From: an uncultured Clostridiaceae bacterium
GTDB taxonomy: Bacteria > Bacillota > Clostridia > TANB77 > CAG-508
Length of the DNA: 42,541 nucleotides
Direction: 5' to 3'
Assembly: GCA_947642455.1 (NCBI GenBank)
Contig: CANRSN010000018.1
Coordinates: 1-42,541, forward strand
Position 1 is the stretch's first letter, and the number at the start of each line of letters is the position of its first letter. A program made the translations under genes and the position numbers. Below the pieces are notes generated by a model that saw only the letters and a list, made by a program, of their open reading frames with translations, was not told where the DNA came from and did no database searches. Below are positions 17,748 to 27,111 of this stretch, piece by piece.

Positions 17748-18199
17748 TTATCAATCTCCTTTTGCCCTGCGTTTAATATATCGTCAAAATGGTCTGCAAG
17801 CATTCTTTCTACAAAGTGGTCGCCTCTTAAAGCTCCTCCATGGTAATTTAGTTTTTTGTTACTTGGTACTTTTTTTACTCCTGATCTACTCCAAAATCTA
17901 CCAGTCGTTGAATCATGAAATGCACCTTTTCCTGTTTTTGGGTCTACATACAATATTCCTTCATGCTGATAATGAGTATGTGGTCCATCTATGTTTATTT
18001 CTCCACTACCTACTTTGGTCGTATTATACATAGATGTTATCATTTGCATTTCGTCGTCCATTGGCATATATTTATCTACATGACTCATAAAGCTACTATC
18101 TATTACTTTTTGCGTTCTTCCGTCTTTATCTAATCCATATTTATCTATTAATTGTTTTTGCTGTATTTTACTAAAAGCTACTATAAAATCTGATTTCAT
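17744..18199 (-). CDS. head-tail joining / minor capsid protein
   Basis: 151 residues. Contains HYQHEGILYVDPKTGKGAFHD and GDHFVERMLADHFDDIL, matching the family annotated as minor capsid protein 2 (HK97 gp10-like neck proteins). It sits in the expected third neck-gene position. Confidence 0.65.
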   Translation of the reverse strand: MKSDFIVAFSKIQQKQLIDKYGLDKDGRTQKVIDSSFMSHVDKYMPMDDEMQMITSMYNTTKVGSGEINIDGPHTHYQHEGILYVDPKTGKGAFHDSTTGRFWSRSGVKKVPSNKKLNYHGGALRGDHFVERMLADHFDDILNAGQKEIDK

Positions 18200-18201
18200 A
18201 G

Positions 18202-18591
18202 TTACCCTCCTGTTATCTCCCAGTGTTTCATATTATCAGAGCCATAATCTGCTGTAGATATTTTTGTTATTTTCATTACTTCTTCATATTCTTCTAGTAA
18301 ATTAGTTATAGATATAAAATTATCTACTATTCCTTTTACCAAATAATCATTATTCTTTAATGTCCACCCTTTTTGCTCTTTTTCAAATTCTTTTGGTATT
18401 TGGTAATCTTGCTCACTCATTAATATCATTGCATAATAGTCATCTGATTTTTTTATATGCGTACCATTTATCACTATTCCATCCTCTGAGCTCCAAAAGC
18501 CTTTTATATGACTTACTTTGTATTGTGGCTTTCTGTTTTTATCTATATATCTGTTTATTACAGTTATATCCTTATTAAACATAATCAACAC
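18202..18591 (-). CDS. head-tail connector (stopper-like) protein
   Basis: 129 residues. Beta-rich with KGFWSSEDGIVINGTHIKKSDDYY and a final HWEITGG. The length and position, overlapping the previous connector gene by 17 bp, fit the head completion or stopper protein of siphoviruses. Confidence 0.6.
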   Translation of the reverse strand: MLIMFNKDITVINRYIDKNRKPQYKVSHIKGFWSSEDGIVINGTHIKKSDDYYAMILMSEQDYQIPKEFEKEQKGWTLKNNDYLVKGIVDNFISITNLLEEYEEVMKITKISTADYGSDNMKHWEITGG

Positions 18592-19000
18592 CCCTATTTA
18601 AAAGACCTGTATCGTATAAATACAATTCTAATTCTTGTTTTATTTTCTTTCTTATATTTTTATCTGTTATTTGCTCTTGTAATTCCTTATAACTTACTGT
18701 TGCATAATTCCTTGAATAGTCTTTTACTTTTTCTGATATTATTATTTTATTATCATTTCCACTTATCATTGAGTCTAAGATTTTTTTCTTTTGCTCTGCT
18801 TCATATAGAATATCGATAGCAGAACAAGTAGCCATTTTAATTTGCTCAGTATGGTCTTTTCCATTGTAGTTAGTATAATCTTTTCCCATAATGAACATTT
18901 TAATTTGACTACTTGCTTTTATCTCTATTCTTTCAAAATCTGTTTCAGGCGCTTTATTTCCCTTGAAATTATTTTTGTAATAGTTATAATCCGCTATCAT
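18575..19000 (-). CDS. head-tail adaptor (gp6-like) protein
   Basis: 141 residues. DYNYYKNNFKGNKAPETDFERIE-type N-terminus, helical, with RNYATVSYKELQEQI; this is the usual pattern of the DNA-packaging adaptor next to the capsid gene. It follows the capsid gene by 12 bp. Confidence 0.65.
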   Translation of the reverse strand: MIADYNYYKNNFKGNKAPETDFERIEIKASSQIKMFIMGKDYTNYNGKDHTEQIKMATCSAIDILYEAEQKKKILDSMISGNDNKIIISEKVKDYSRNYATVSYKELQEQITDKNIRKKIKQELELYLYDTGLLNRGVDYV

Positions 19001-19012
19001 TTATATTCCTCC

Positions 19013-19897
19013 TTATTTTTGTTCTGGTGGATTTGTTTGTGATGCTACATGCTTTTTTACTATTAGTTGTTTTGGACTATTTACTTTAAAAGCTGTATTA
19101 AATTCTACTTGTGCTTTTGAGCCTGCAAAGTTTTCACTATCAATTAGTCTATACATTTCAAAGTTGTCTAATATTGAAGTAGCTTCATTGTAACCTACTA
19201 TCATATCTACTTTGCTTAAATCAACTGTTTTTAATGTATTTGTAGAATCAAAATATTTAGCTGTTGCTTTATCAAATGAATTACATTCTAAAATTGATAA
19301 ACCAAACCTTTTCATTAATTCACCTGATTGAATAGCTGGATCCATTACTGTGGCAAGCCCTAATATTTTTAATAGTATTGAATATATCTCTGTTGAAACC
19401 ATCGCAAAATTTGCTTGTCCTTTATTGTCTTTTATTTGCTTTCTTATTGCTGTTAAATATCCTATAACATTATCTTCTGTGATTATGTCTGTATCTTTGT
19501 ATTCTGTTCCCTCATTTACCATACAAGCTATTCCTGAATATTGTCTACCCTGTTTTGTCATGTTTAGAGCATCTGCTAGGTATTCTTCTGCCATTGCAAA
19601 CGCTACATTATCAGATTGTACTCCATATATTTTTCTTGATTTTTGGAAATTGTTATTAAATACTATTGGTATTAAGTTATCTTTTGCTTTTTCATCTGTG
19701 AAGTCTCTTCCTGGTTTCCCTGGTTCAACTTCTATTCCACTATCTAATTTATGTACCATTATTTGTCCTGCTGGTCCTAATTGGTACTTATCTGTGTATG
19801 TAACACTTGGTATTAATATTGTGTCGCTATATAAATTTGGTTCTATTGCTGATGAATATTTTTCATCTACGTTTTGTTCTCCATATAAAACTGGCAT
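19013..19897 (-). CDS. major capsid protein
   Basis: 294 residues, HK97-fold type. N-terminal YGEQNVDEKYSSAIEPNLY and a central block with NQ-type helices, then DMIVGYNEATSILDNFEMY and a C-terminal FKVNSPKQLIVKK strand. The gene follows the scaffold by 16 bp and starts the connector series, the normal morphogenesis order. Confidence 0.85.
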   Translation of the reverse strand: MPVLYGEQNVDEKYSSAIEPNLYSDTILIPSVTYTDKYQLGPAGQIMVHKLDSGIEVEPGKPGRDFTDEKAKDNLIPIVFNNNFQKSRKIYGVQSDNVAFAMAEEYLADALNMTKQGRQYSGIACMVNEGTEYKDTDIITEDNVIGYLTAIRKQIKDNKGQANFAMVSTEIYSILLKILGLATVMDPAIQSGELMKRFGLSILECNSFDKATAKYFDSTNTLKTVDLSKVDMIVGYNEATSILDNFEMYRLIDSENFAGSKAQVEFNTAFKVNSPKQLIVKKHVASQTNPPEQK

Positions 19898-19913
19898 TTT
19901 TCATTCCTCCTTA

Positions 19914-20462
19914 TTATTTTTTGTAGTATGGATTATTTGCATATTTTTTATCTAAGTATGCTTTTCCATCACTAATTGTTTGATTGCTGTTGTTTTGAGA
20001 AAATCCTGTAGTTGTTGGCTTTTTCTCCTCTTTTTCTTTTATTGTGTATTTTGTGTTTTGATTTAAAAACTCATCTAAGTTATCATTAAATTCGCCTTCC
20101 ATTTTACTTACTTTAAATTGTATAAATTCGGCATCGTCATAACTTACACCTTTTTTCATAATTTCAAGCATTTGTGATTTAAAATTGTTTTCTGTTTCTA
20201 AGTTTTGCCTTGCTATTATGTCTTCTTTTTTCTTTTGTTCTTCTGTTTTTTGACTTTCTTTCCATTCGTTAAATGCTTTTAGCTCTTCTTTGCTAGGCAT
20301 TTTACTTTTTTCTTTTGCTAGCATTGCATTTACTTGTTCTTGTGTAAAAGTCTTTTCTTCCTGTTTTACCTCAGTTTTATCAACAGGCTGAGTAACTGTC
20401 TCCTCAGTTTTTATTGTATTTTCTACAGGCTGAGTAACTGTATTGTTATTTTCATTTTCCAT
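19914..20462 (-). CDS. capsid scaffolding protein
   Basis: 182 residues, strongly charged and coiled coil. The N-terminus has a duplicated VTQPV(D/E)-T block, then FTQEQVNAMLAKEKSKM, a signature of GP20/DUF4355 phage scaffold proteins, and a flexible Asn/Gln-rich C-terminus. It guides capsid assembly and is removed or expelled later. Confidence 0.85.
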   Translation of the reverse strand: MENENNNTVTQPVENTIKTEETVTQPVDKTEVKQEEKTFTQEQVNAMLAKEKSKMPSKEELKAFNEWKESQKTEEQKKKEDIIARQNLETENNFKSQMLEIMKKGVSYDDAEFIQFKVSKMEGEFNDNLDEFLNQNTKYTIKEKEEKKPTTTGFSQNNSNQTISDGKAYLDKKYANNPYYKK

Positions 20463-20541
20463 TTTATTTTTACCTCCATTTTTTATTTGGGTAATAAAGT
20501 AATTCCCATACCTTTATTGTTCTTTTATGTCTGCAATTAAG

Positions 20542-20578
20542 TAAAAAGACGATAATAAAAAGACATATTACTACGTCT
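20542..20578 (-). terminator. Rho-independent terminator inside the late operon
   Basis: On the minus strand AGACGTA-GTAATA pairs with TATTAT-CGTCT and is followed by TTTTTAC. It sits between the small gene at 20607 and the scaffold gene, so late transcription must read through it or restart for capsid genes. Confidence 0.65.
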
Positions 20579-20606
20579 CTGATTTATATTATTAAATTTT
20601 AATAAC

Positions 20607-20822
20607 TTATTTATTGTTAATAAAGTTAGTATAAAAATGTTCTTCTAATGCTAAATAAATGTTTTCTAAAAAATCAAATATTTGTATATCATCTATTTCA
20701 TTTTTTATATTCTCATATGCTATTTTTAAATAATACATAGCATCTATGTCAGTTATATTATGTTTTTTACAAAATTCTATTAAAATTTCGTATTTAAGGT
20801 ATTCTTTATCTGTATCATTCAT
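20607..20822 (-). CDS. small acidic hypothetical protein
   Basis: 71 residues, with RBS AAAGGA. It has an all-helical look (YLKYEILIEFCKKHNI, then YLKIAYENIKNEIDDIQIFDFLENIYLALEEHFY). I do not recognise it. It lies in a two-gene insertion between minor head protein and scaffold, followed by a terminator, a typical place for phage cargo. Confidence 0.6.
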   Translation of the reverse strand: MNDTDKEYLKYEILIEFCKKHNITDIDAMYYLKIAYENIKNEIDDIQIFDFLENIYLALEEHFYTNFINNK

Positions 20823-20855
20823 TTTCTAATCCTTTCATTATTATTTCTTTAATAA

Positions 20856-21008
20856 CTAATTTATATTATATCTTTCCAGATCCATTTCTTTGTATTTTTT
20901 AAACCTCTCTTTAATTTCTTTTGGTGCATTATCTTTTAGTTTCCATGAAAAGCTTTTAATATCATAATAACACCATTCTTCTAAATCCTTTGGTAAAACT
21001 ATTTGCAT
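20856..21008 (-). CDS. small hypothetical protein
   Basis: 50 residues (MQIVLPKDLEEWCYYDIK, then SFSWKLKDNAPKEIKERFKK). Start ATG at 21008 behind AGAGG, 1 bp after the minor head gene stop, so probably translationally coupled. No family recognised; with the 71-residue neighbour it forms a small cargo pair. Confidence 0.55.
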   Translation of the reverse strand: MQIVLPKDLEEWCYYDIKSFSWKLKDNAPKEIKERFKKYKEMDLERYNIN

Positions 21009-21009
21009 T

Positions 21010-22857
21010 TTATAAACCTCTTTTCTTCAAATACTGTTGCATTGCTTTTCCTAATTCGTTTGGTTTTCCGCATTCTGCATTTGCAAAGCATTCTGCAAAA
21101 AATTCAAAACTATTTTCTTTTCCATATTGACTTAGATTTTTATTTAAGTCAAACGAAGAGTTATTGCTTTTTGCGATCTCATAAATCTCTTGTGCAATAT
21201 TATCTGTAATTTTGCTTTCCCAATTCTTTATTATATTTTTGCTTTGTGTAGTAGTTTTAGCATTTAATGCTTTTGTTCTCATATTGTGAAATTCTGCTAA
21301 ATGATTTTTATTATATTCATCTATAAAGCTACTTTCAATCAAATGTCCAAATTCATGCGTAATCGTATATGTGGATTTATATTTATCACTTCTATCCATG
21401 CAATGCTTTATTGCTAACTCGTTATCCTCCATTTTTATAAAATCATTATAGTCTTTATATTTTGATTTCGACAAAGAAATTTCTATATTTTTTATATCTA
21501 TATCGGTTGCTACGTGTGCAACTGTATTATTGCTTAAATTTAAAGCATTAAATTTTACATTTTTATTTTTTATGTATTCTTGTATTGTTGGATATTTTTC
21601 TATTAGTTCATTTAGTCGTTGTGTATTTTCCGATAATAATTTATTATCTATTTGTTTTAAATCATTATCCCAGAATTTGATATTTTGTTTTTCTATTAAT
21701 CCCTTGCATTCATTTAATGACAATATTTTATTATTTTTTTGTATTATACCATCATTCTTTACTTTTGTCACTCTTTCTACATTTTCTCTTGTAAAGTCTC
21801 TTCTTAAATTGTGATTTTCTGTAAATTCTTTATTTCTCAGTTGCCATTCTTTTACTTTGTCTTTGCATTTTTGATAGTATTCTTTGTCATCTGCTGTTTT
21901 AAATATTCTTTCTTTCCTTTTCCACTTTCTTACGCCTCTTTCTAAATATCTTTGTTGCTGTGATAACTCATATTGCTCTGTTGCTTCTTCTTCTGATATT
22001 TTCTTTAGCTCTTTTCCTCTAGCTGTTCCAAAGTATGGTGTAGGATAATGCTTACAGTTTGGTCCTCCCATTCCATCTACTTGCCCTAATTTAGTTACTT
22101 TTTCTAAGTCTTCTCTTTTTATTATTGTGCCTTGCCATGGAAAGTGCTGTGGTCTACATCTTACATGTTCTGATAAGTATAAGTATTCAACGTCTAATTC
22201 TTCGGCTACTGTTTTATTTATTTCATTTGTTAGATTATGTGTTGCTGTTATTAGCTCTCTCCTTACTGTTCCTTCTACATCATAGTTTCGTATTCCTACT
22301 ATGTTTCCCTCATCGTCCACTGTTTTATATGTTAATGTTGTTATTCCTTTATCTCCTAACTCTAGTAATGCCTGTCTAATCGCATTTTGATATGTTATAC
22401 CAGTACTTGTTTGCAAATATGCTTTTTCTACTATGTCTAAGTATGTTTTCCTTGTTGCTCCTTCTATTTTGTTACTTATTTCTAAAAATCTGTCTGTAAT
22501 ATGATAATAGGAATGTTCTATAAGATTTTGTACTATTTGCTTTTGTACTAATGTAGATGGGTCTATTTTCAAATATCCGCCTTTGTATGCATCGTTTAAG
22601 TTATTTATGTTCAATGTATCTTTTCCTATTTTTTCTAAAGCTTGTACTATTTCTTCTGGCGTCCTTTTTGTTGCTTCCGCTATATATTTAGTTATATTTT
22701 GATTTAATAATCCTAGCTCTTGTAGTTTTTCTAGTCTCCAATAATCACTATTTATAAACTCTTCGTTTATATTGAAATGTTTTACTATTTCATCTAATAA
22801 CTTCGTTTCTAATTCTGAATATATGTTTATTATCTTTTTTAGTGCATTTTCATACAT
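21010..22857 (-). CDS. minor head protein with C-terminal zincin-like domain
   Basis: 615 residues. Residues 1-370 are a phage minor capsid/head morphogenesis protein, including CRPQHFPWQGT, then GPNCKHYPTPYFG. Residues about 380-615 form an added domain with THEFGHLIES (HExxH-type zinc motif near residue 505) and a downstream glutamate in FEFFAECFANAE, the layout of zincin metallopeptidases. Such C-terminal effector domains on head proteins are described for polyvalent phage proteins injected with DNA. Injection and proteolysis here are inference. Start overlaps the portal stop. Confidence 0.8.
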   Translation of the reverse strand: MYENALKKIINIYSELETKLLDEIVKHFNINEEFINSDYWRLEKLQELGLLNQNITKYIAEATKRTPEEIVQALEKIGKDTLNINNLNDAYKGGYLKIDPSTLVQKQIVQNLIEHSYYHITDRFLEISNKIEGATRKTYLDIVEKAYLQTSTGITYQNAIRQALLELGDKGITTLTYKTVDDEGNIVGIRNYDVEGTVRRELITATHNLTNEINKTVAEELDVEYLYLSEHVRCRPQHFPWQGTIIKREDLEKVTKLGQVDGMGGPNCKHYPTPYFGTARGKELKKISEEEATEQYELSQQQRYLERGVRKWKRKERIFKTADDKEYYQKCKDKVKEWQLRNKEFTENHNLRRDFTRENVERVTKVKNDGIIQKNNKILSLNECKGLIEKQNIKFWDNDLKQIDNKLLSENTQRLNELIEKYPTIQEYIKNKNVKFNALNLSNNTVAHVATDIDIKNIEISLSKSKYKDYNDFIKMEDNELAIKHCMDRSDKYKSTYTITHEFGHLIESSFIDEYNKNHLAEFHNMRTKALNAKTTTQSKNIIKNWESKITDNIAQEIYEIAKSNNSSFDLNKNLSQYGKENSFEFFAECFANAECGKPNELGKAMQQYLKKRGL

Positions 22858-24243
22858 TATTCATCACCTGCTGGTTCTATTCCATCCGTTATAGTTGTTT
22901 CTAATATTTCTTTATTCATCTTTTTAGCAAATGCTATAGCTTCTTTTTCTTTTAGTTTATATACATCTCTGTAATATTGTGCTTTACTTATAAGTTGGTT
23001 GTTGTATTCTGCCTGTGCTTGTCTTTGAGTCTTCTCTGTATCTTCTATGATTGAGTCATCATAAAACACACTTACACTAAACTTTTGTTTTATCCCTATA
23101 AGCTCTGCTATTGCATATATTAAGTTTATTATTGCATATGTTATTATGTTTTGCTGTTTCTTTATTTTTCTATATACATCACTGTTAGAACTCATTACAT
23201 TGTCTGTATTTACATATACTTCCCCATCTTTGAATTTATAGTAGTTATGTCCTAATCCTACTTTTGATGTTGTTAAATTTAAGTTATATTGTATTGCATT
23301 TGATATTTCGTCTATTCTTAAATCAAACGAACTTTCTTTTATTAATTCTTTGTTGCTGTCGTCATCTGGCATAGCATAATAAACTGTATCATTGCTATCA
23401 AATACAGGTACTGGGTTTCCTTTAGCGTTTATGTTAAATTTTAGTGCCCCTGTTTTTACATATACTCTTTTCTTTCCAAGCGCTATTTCATTATCTAAAC
23501 TGTCGTATGCTCTATCTGTTGTAAATATCTCATCAATAGCATTCGCATAACAACTTATCCCGATATGGGCTGTCTATGTCAAAATTGTTTATGTCTGGTG
23601 TAAATAGCATTCCGAATTTTGGCAAGAATGATTTTGTTTCTATTTTTGCTGTTTCTCCTATATTTATATCTGATGCTGCTTTCCCTTTTACTATTTTCTT
23701 TTCATTGTATATCACATATCCTTTGTCTTCTAATACATGCAAATTAAAGTAATATTCTTCCCCATCTTTTGTTTTATTTTTGCTCCAAAACAAAACGTCT
23801 ATGACTTCGTCTGCATTTGCTTTTAGTATTATAATGTTTGTAGCTTTTACGTAGTTTATTTTTAATACATCATTGTCGAGGTATGGTACAAATGCGCCTG
23901 TTCCTAATGCTTGTACTAATTGTATTAATTTGTTTCCATTGTGCAGAAATCTATTTTGTTCTAAGCACTCATTTATTTGCTTTTGAATTTTAGTGTTATC
24001 TATTGTTATATCTAGTTTTTCATTAAAGAAAAAGTCCGCTAAATCTCCACACATTTGTGATGGTAGGTTTAATGATTTTATTTTATATTTTGTATAGTTT
24101 ATTCCATTATAAATACTTACATTATATTTTTTTGTTGGTCCTTTGAATATATCTAACCAGTCATTTACTCTTGTTTCTTGGTTTTCGTCTATATCTCCAT
24201 TATAACCATGCTTGTTTAGAAATTCTTTTACTATTTTCTCCAT
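22857..24243 (-). CDS. portal protein, read through one CGGG site
   Basis: SPP1-type portal, 461 residues when the CGGG at 23562-23559 is taken as one glycine. Before the site: RVNDWLDIFKG, then YTKYKIKSLNLPSQMCGDLADFFFNE. Across it: DSPY-G-ISCYANAIDEIF, a well conserved portal segment. After it: LGKKRVYV and the C-terminal helices. Frame-0 reading stops ten codons after the site. The 461-residue length fits the family. It forms the dodecameric DNA gate of the capsid. It lies nine bases downstream of the terminase gene. Confidence 0.88.
23559..23562 (-). other. CGGN recoding site (portal, Gly228)
   Basis: TAT-CGGG-ATA: frame-0 codon CGG leads to a stop after ten codons; dropping the C gives Tyr-Gly-Ile and the remaining 233 portal residues. 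Confidence 0.9.
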
Positions 24244-24252
24244 TTTTTCACC

Positions 24253-25588
24253 TCAATCCTCATCTGTTATTAAATTTGGCAATATCTGTTTTATGTATTG
24301 CCATAATCCCATTACTGTGTATCTTTCGGCATCTGAACAGTGATCGTTCTCTTTTACAGGTTCTTCTTTTCCTTTATCTATTTTGTCTTTGTCATATTCA
24401 TACATGTATCTTTCTGCAATTAAATGCTTTTGTTTTGGACTTAAGAATAATCTTTGATATGACATCATCTTTTGCACTCTACTTATTCCTAGATTTACTG
24501 TATTGTCTACTGTTGGTATTGATACCTCTGGACATATTCTTCTTATTTCTTCTGCTAATCCCTTAGCGCTTGGGTCTAAAAATAAAACAAGTAATTTCAT
24601 ACCTGTTTTATTTTCTACTTTTTCTTTTAATTTCTTAAAATCCTGTGCATACTCACTTGGGCTTCTTTGTTTTCCTTCATCTCTTCCAGAGTAGTAGTAT
24701 TCGTCTATTCCTCTTATACATTTGTCTACGAAATCTAATCCAAATACTTGGAATGTTGTCGGATTCATCTGTCCATAGTCTCCGCCTGCTACTAGGAATT
24801 TCATTTGTGATATTTGTTCTGCTGTAGCTTCTTGTACCATCGTTTCCTCTTTGAACATGTAGTATATAAGTTCATCAATCCCTGTACATAGCCCTAGCCA
24901 TAGCCAATTATACATCTTTATGTCTAACCTTTTTAATTCTTCTGCTGACTCTATTAACTTCTTTCCTAGCCACTCTTTTGGTACATCTCTATAGTCTGTA
25001 TGTATTCTTATACAGTCTCTTCTTTTGCACATCTTATCAACCCACTGCATTATTTCAGACTTTGGATTTTTTGGTGGGTTAAAATAGTACTCCATACAGA
25101 ACTCGTCGTCATTTCCTCTTATGAATGTTGCTTCAATGTTTTGTAATTCGTCTTCTCCTTCTCCTTTGTCGAAGAACTCTGTAAGCTCATCTATTATAAC
25201 TAACTTAATTGGCTTATTTTCGTCTATAATTCCGTTTTGTATCATCTATGCTGTCATTACCAGTAAAGTATATTGTGTTTTGGTTTTTCTTGTATTTTAT
25301 CTCCATAGGGCTTACTGTAATCTTAAAGTCTTTTTTGTCTAGTCCTAATCTTTTTATTGCTCTTAGACATTCTTTGAACACAGTCTTTTTTAATTTATTG
25401 TGGAATTTTCTTAATATTACTACACTACAGTTATCATCACTTATTAGCTTATATATCGCCTTTATTGCTCCTCTTGATGATTTAGTACCTGCACGCCCTG
25501 ATGTGAATATCTTGTGTGTGTATTTTGTACTGTTGAAGGTTTTATGATATTTTTTTATTATTAAATCGCTTACTTTAATCTGTTTCAT
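24253..25588 (-). CDS. terL: terminase large subunit, read through one CGGA site
   Basis: 444 residues when the CGGA at 25234-25231 is read as one glycine. The ATPase half has a Walker A-like FTSGRAGTKSSRG, FTGNDSIDDTK-G-IID across the site, and Walker B LVIIDELTEF. The nuclease half has GGDYGQMNPTTFQVFG, FLDPSAKGL and CSDAERY. It cuts and packages phage DNA. ATG 25588 is the preferred start, overlapping the small-subunit gene by 14 bp; upstream ATGs lack a ribosome site. Confidence 0.9.
25231..25234 (-). other. CGGN recoding site (terminase, Gly119)
   Basis: ACA-AAA-CGGA-ATT: frame-0 CGG AAT ... ends at TAA five codons later; the +1 frame gives Lys-Gly-Ile-Ile-Asp and Walker B. Confidence 0.9.
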
Positions 25589-25997
25589 CTTCATCACCTT
25601 CATCATCAAATGGTAAATCATTGATTATTTGTACTTTGTCGTTGTCTTCTGTGGTTTGTTCATCTTGTACTATATTTCTCAATTCCTGAAATGCTGATAT
25701 TTGATTTTTTCCACCACTTAGTGCTGTTTTCCATAGTGCAATTATCATTGCCATTTGATTGTCTATTTCATCTTCTTCTATTCCCAGTGTCGCTAAAAGC
25801 TTTTTTACTTCGTTTCCATTTTTATCTTTTAAATTAAATGGTAGCGATAGTAGCATTTCTGCTTGTTCTTTCATTGCTTTTCTCTGTCTTCTTACTTCTC
25901 CTGATTTTTTTCCACCTTGTCTTGCATATTCTCTTTGTTCGCTCTCTGTTCGTTTATTCCACGGTATCAAATTTTTTTCATTTGCCAACCACCTCAC
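25575..25997 (-). CDS. terminase small subunit (KGG-type)
   Basis: 140 residues. WNKRTESEQREYARQGGKK and SGEVRRQRK form the basic KGG-type DNA-binding start common in small terminase or packaging proteins of Clostridial phages; a helical body and a very acidic C-terminus (DDEGDEDETD) follow. Directly upstream of, and overlapping, the large subunit. The true start may be one of two internal TTG/ATA-region codons; the GTG at 25997 is the longest option. Confidence 0.75.
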   Translation of the reverse strand: MRWLANEKNLIPWNKRTESEQREYARQGGKKSGEVRRQRKAMKEQAEMLLSLPFNLKDKNGNEVKKLLATLGIEEDEIDNQMAMIIALWKTALSGGKNQISAFQELRNIVQDEQTTEDNDKVQIINDLPFDDEGDEDETD

Positions 25998-26002
25998 CTA
26001 CT

Positions 26003-26128
26003 TTAAATTATTGAATACATCCTTTTATGATGTTTTAAATAGTCCATTGCACTCCAATATGTTAATCCTTTTATTTTTGCTGTTTTTATATATTCCTGTG
26101 CTGACTGCTTAGTCCATTTTCTTTTCAT
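26003..26128 (-). CDS. small basic late-leader protein
   Basis: 41 residues (MKRKWTKQSAQEYIKTAK, then IKGLTYWSAMDYLKHHKRM) with GGAAAT upstream. A longer frame reaches 26242, but it would start upstream of the likely late promoter (-10 at 26210-26215), so ATG 26128 is preferred. Basic and helical; unrecognised. It is the first gene of the late transcript. Confidence 0.5.
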   Translation of the reverse strand: MKRKWTKQSAQEYIKTAKIKGLTYWSAMDYLKHHKRMYSII

Positions 26129-26209
26129 TCTTTTTATTTCCTTTCCATGAAAAAAGAACTTGCCACTTACAGTATGACAAATTCTTTTTACAATTACTTC
26201 GTTTTTATC

Positions 26210-26244
26210 ATTATAACATATAAAAATCGCACATGAACGCACAT
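26210..26244 (-). promoter_or_regulatory. putative late promoter with activator repeats
   Basis: An extended -10 TGTTATAAT (TATAAT at 26210-26215) has no good -35. Instead ATGTGCG occurs twice, ten bases apart (26238-26244 and 26228-26234), exactly over the -35 region. Two sites one helical turn apart suggest an activator. The gene immediately upstream encodes a sigma-region-4-like protein. Confidence 0.6.
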
Positions 26245-26643
26245 TTACAAAATTTTTTCTAAATATCTGTCATGTATCATTCTTGGTGCACTTTCTCCTT
26301 TGTATTTCATCATACTTGCTATCTGGAACCATTTTAGCCCCTCATAATATCTATACTCGAAAATTTGTCTAATTCTTGAGTCGTCTATACTTCCTATAAA
26401 CTCCTCTATTTTAATCTGCATATTCAGTGCTTCTTCTTTTCTTTGTTCCATTAACTTTTTTAATCTATTTATTTTTCCCTGTCTTTTGTAATCTACACCT
26501 GTTATTACAGCATGCCTTTTATAACCATTTTGAACTACATCTGATACTATATGACTTTGTCTTTCTAGTTTTTCAATTCTTTTTTCTAGTCCTTTTATTT
26601 CTTTTTGTAAATCCGTGTATTGTTCTAAATATTTCTTAGTCAT
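26245..26643 (-). CDS. sigma-region-4-like late transcription activator (ArpU/RinA-type position)
   Basis: 132 residues. A coiled-coil N-terminus (QKEIKGLEKRIEKLERQ) is followed by IRQIFEYRYYEGLKWFQIASMM, the sigma-70 region 4-type helix-turn-helix used by phage late activators such as ArpU and DUF1492 proteins. It is the last early gene and stops at the activator repeats of the presumed late promoter, so it most likely switches on packaging and morphogenesis genes. Confidence 0.75.
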   Translation of the reverse strand: MTKKYLEQYTDLQKEIKGLEKRIEKLERQSHIVSDVVQNGYKRHAVITGVDYKRQGKINRLKKLMEQRKEEALNMQIKIEEFIGSIDDSRIRQIFEYRYYEGLKWFQIASMMKYKGESAPRMIHDRYLEKIL

Positions 26644-26658
26644 AATCTTCTGTACCTC

Positions 26659-27111
26659 CTAATTCTTTTTTACCTCTCTTAAATCCTCTCTTAAATCCTC
26701 ACTAAATTCAAATTCTCTTATTATTTTTTCTAAAGTCTCATATACCATATTATCTATTTTACATTTTCTATATTCTGCATTGTAAACTTCATCTGGTAAG
26801 TCAATACAGTATAAATTACATAGATCTATAAAATAATCTTTGTATATCGGAAATAACTTTTTATTAAATTCATCTTGTAACTGTGAACTAAATCTTAATT
26901 CTTTTAGTAACTCATCATACCTACTGTCATATCTTTCTGTTAGTCTTGCTGTTGATTCCTCAGTACCTTCCTGCAATTCATCTAGGCTTTTCTCTAATTC
27001 ATCACAGTACTCTTCTAAGTCTTTATTCTGTTGCTTTAACTCTTCATATTTTTCTTGTAAATTTTTATATCTTTCTATAATTTCATCTTTTTTTAGTTTT
27101 TCTATACGCAT
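26659..27111 (-). CDS. coiled-coil hypothetical protein
   Basis: 150 residues; Glu/Leu heptads (about residues 10-60: YEELKQQNKDLEEYCDELEK) and a charged C-terminus. Overlaps the end of the SNF2 helicase gene by 10 bp. Such proteins are common before phage late activators; no function recognised. Confidence 0.6.
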   Translation of the reverse strand: MRIEKLKKDEIIERYKNLQEKYEELKQQNKDLEEYCDELEKSLDELQEGTEESTARLTERYDSRYDELLKELRFSSQLQDEFNKKLFPIYKDYFIDLCNLYCIDLPDEVYNAEYRKCKIDNMVYETLEKIIREFEFSEDLREDLREVKKN

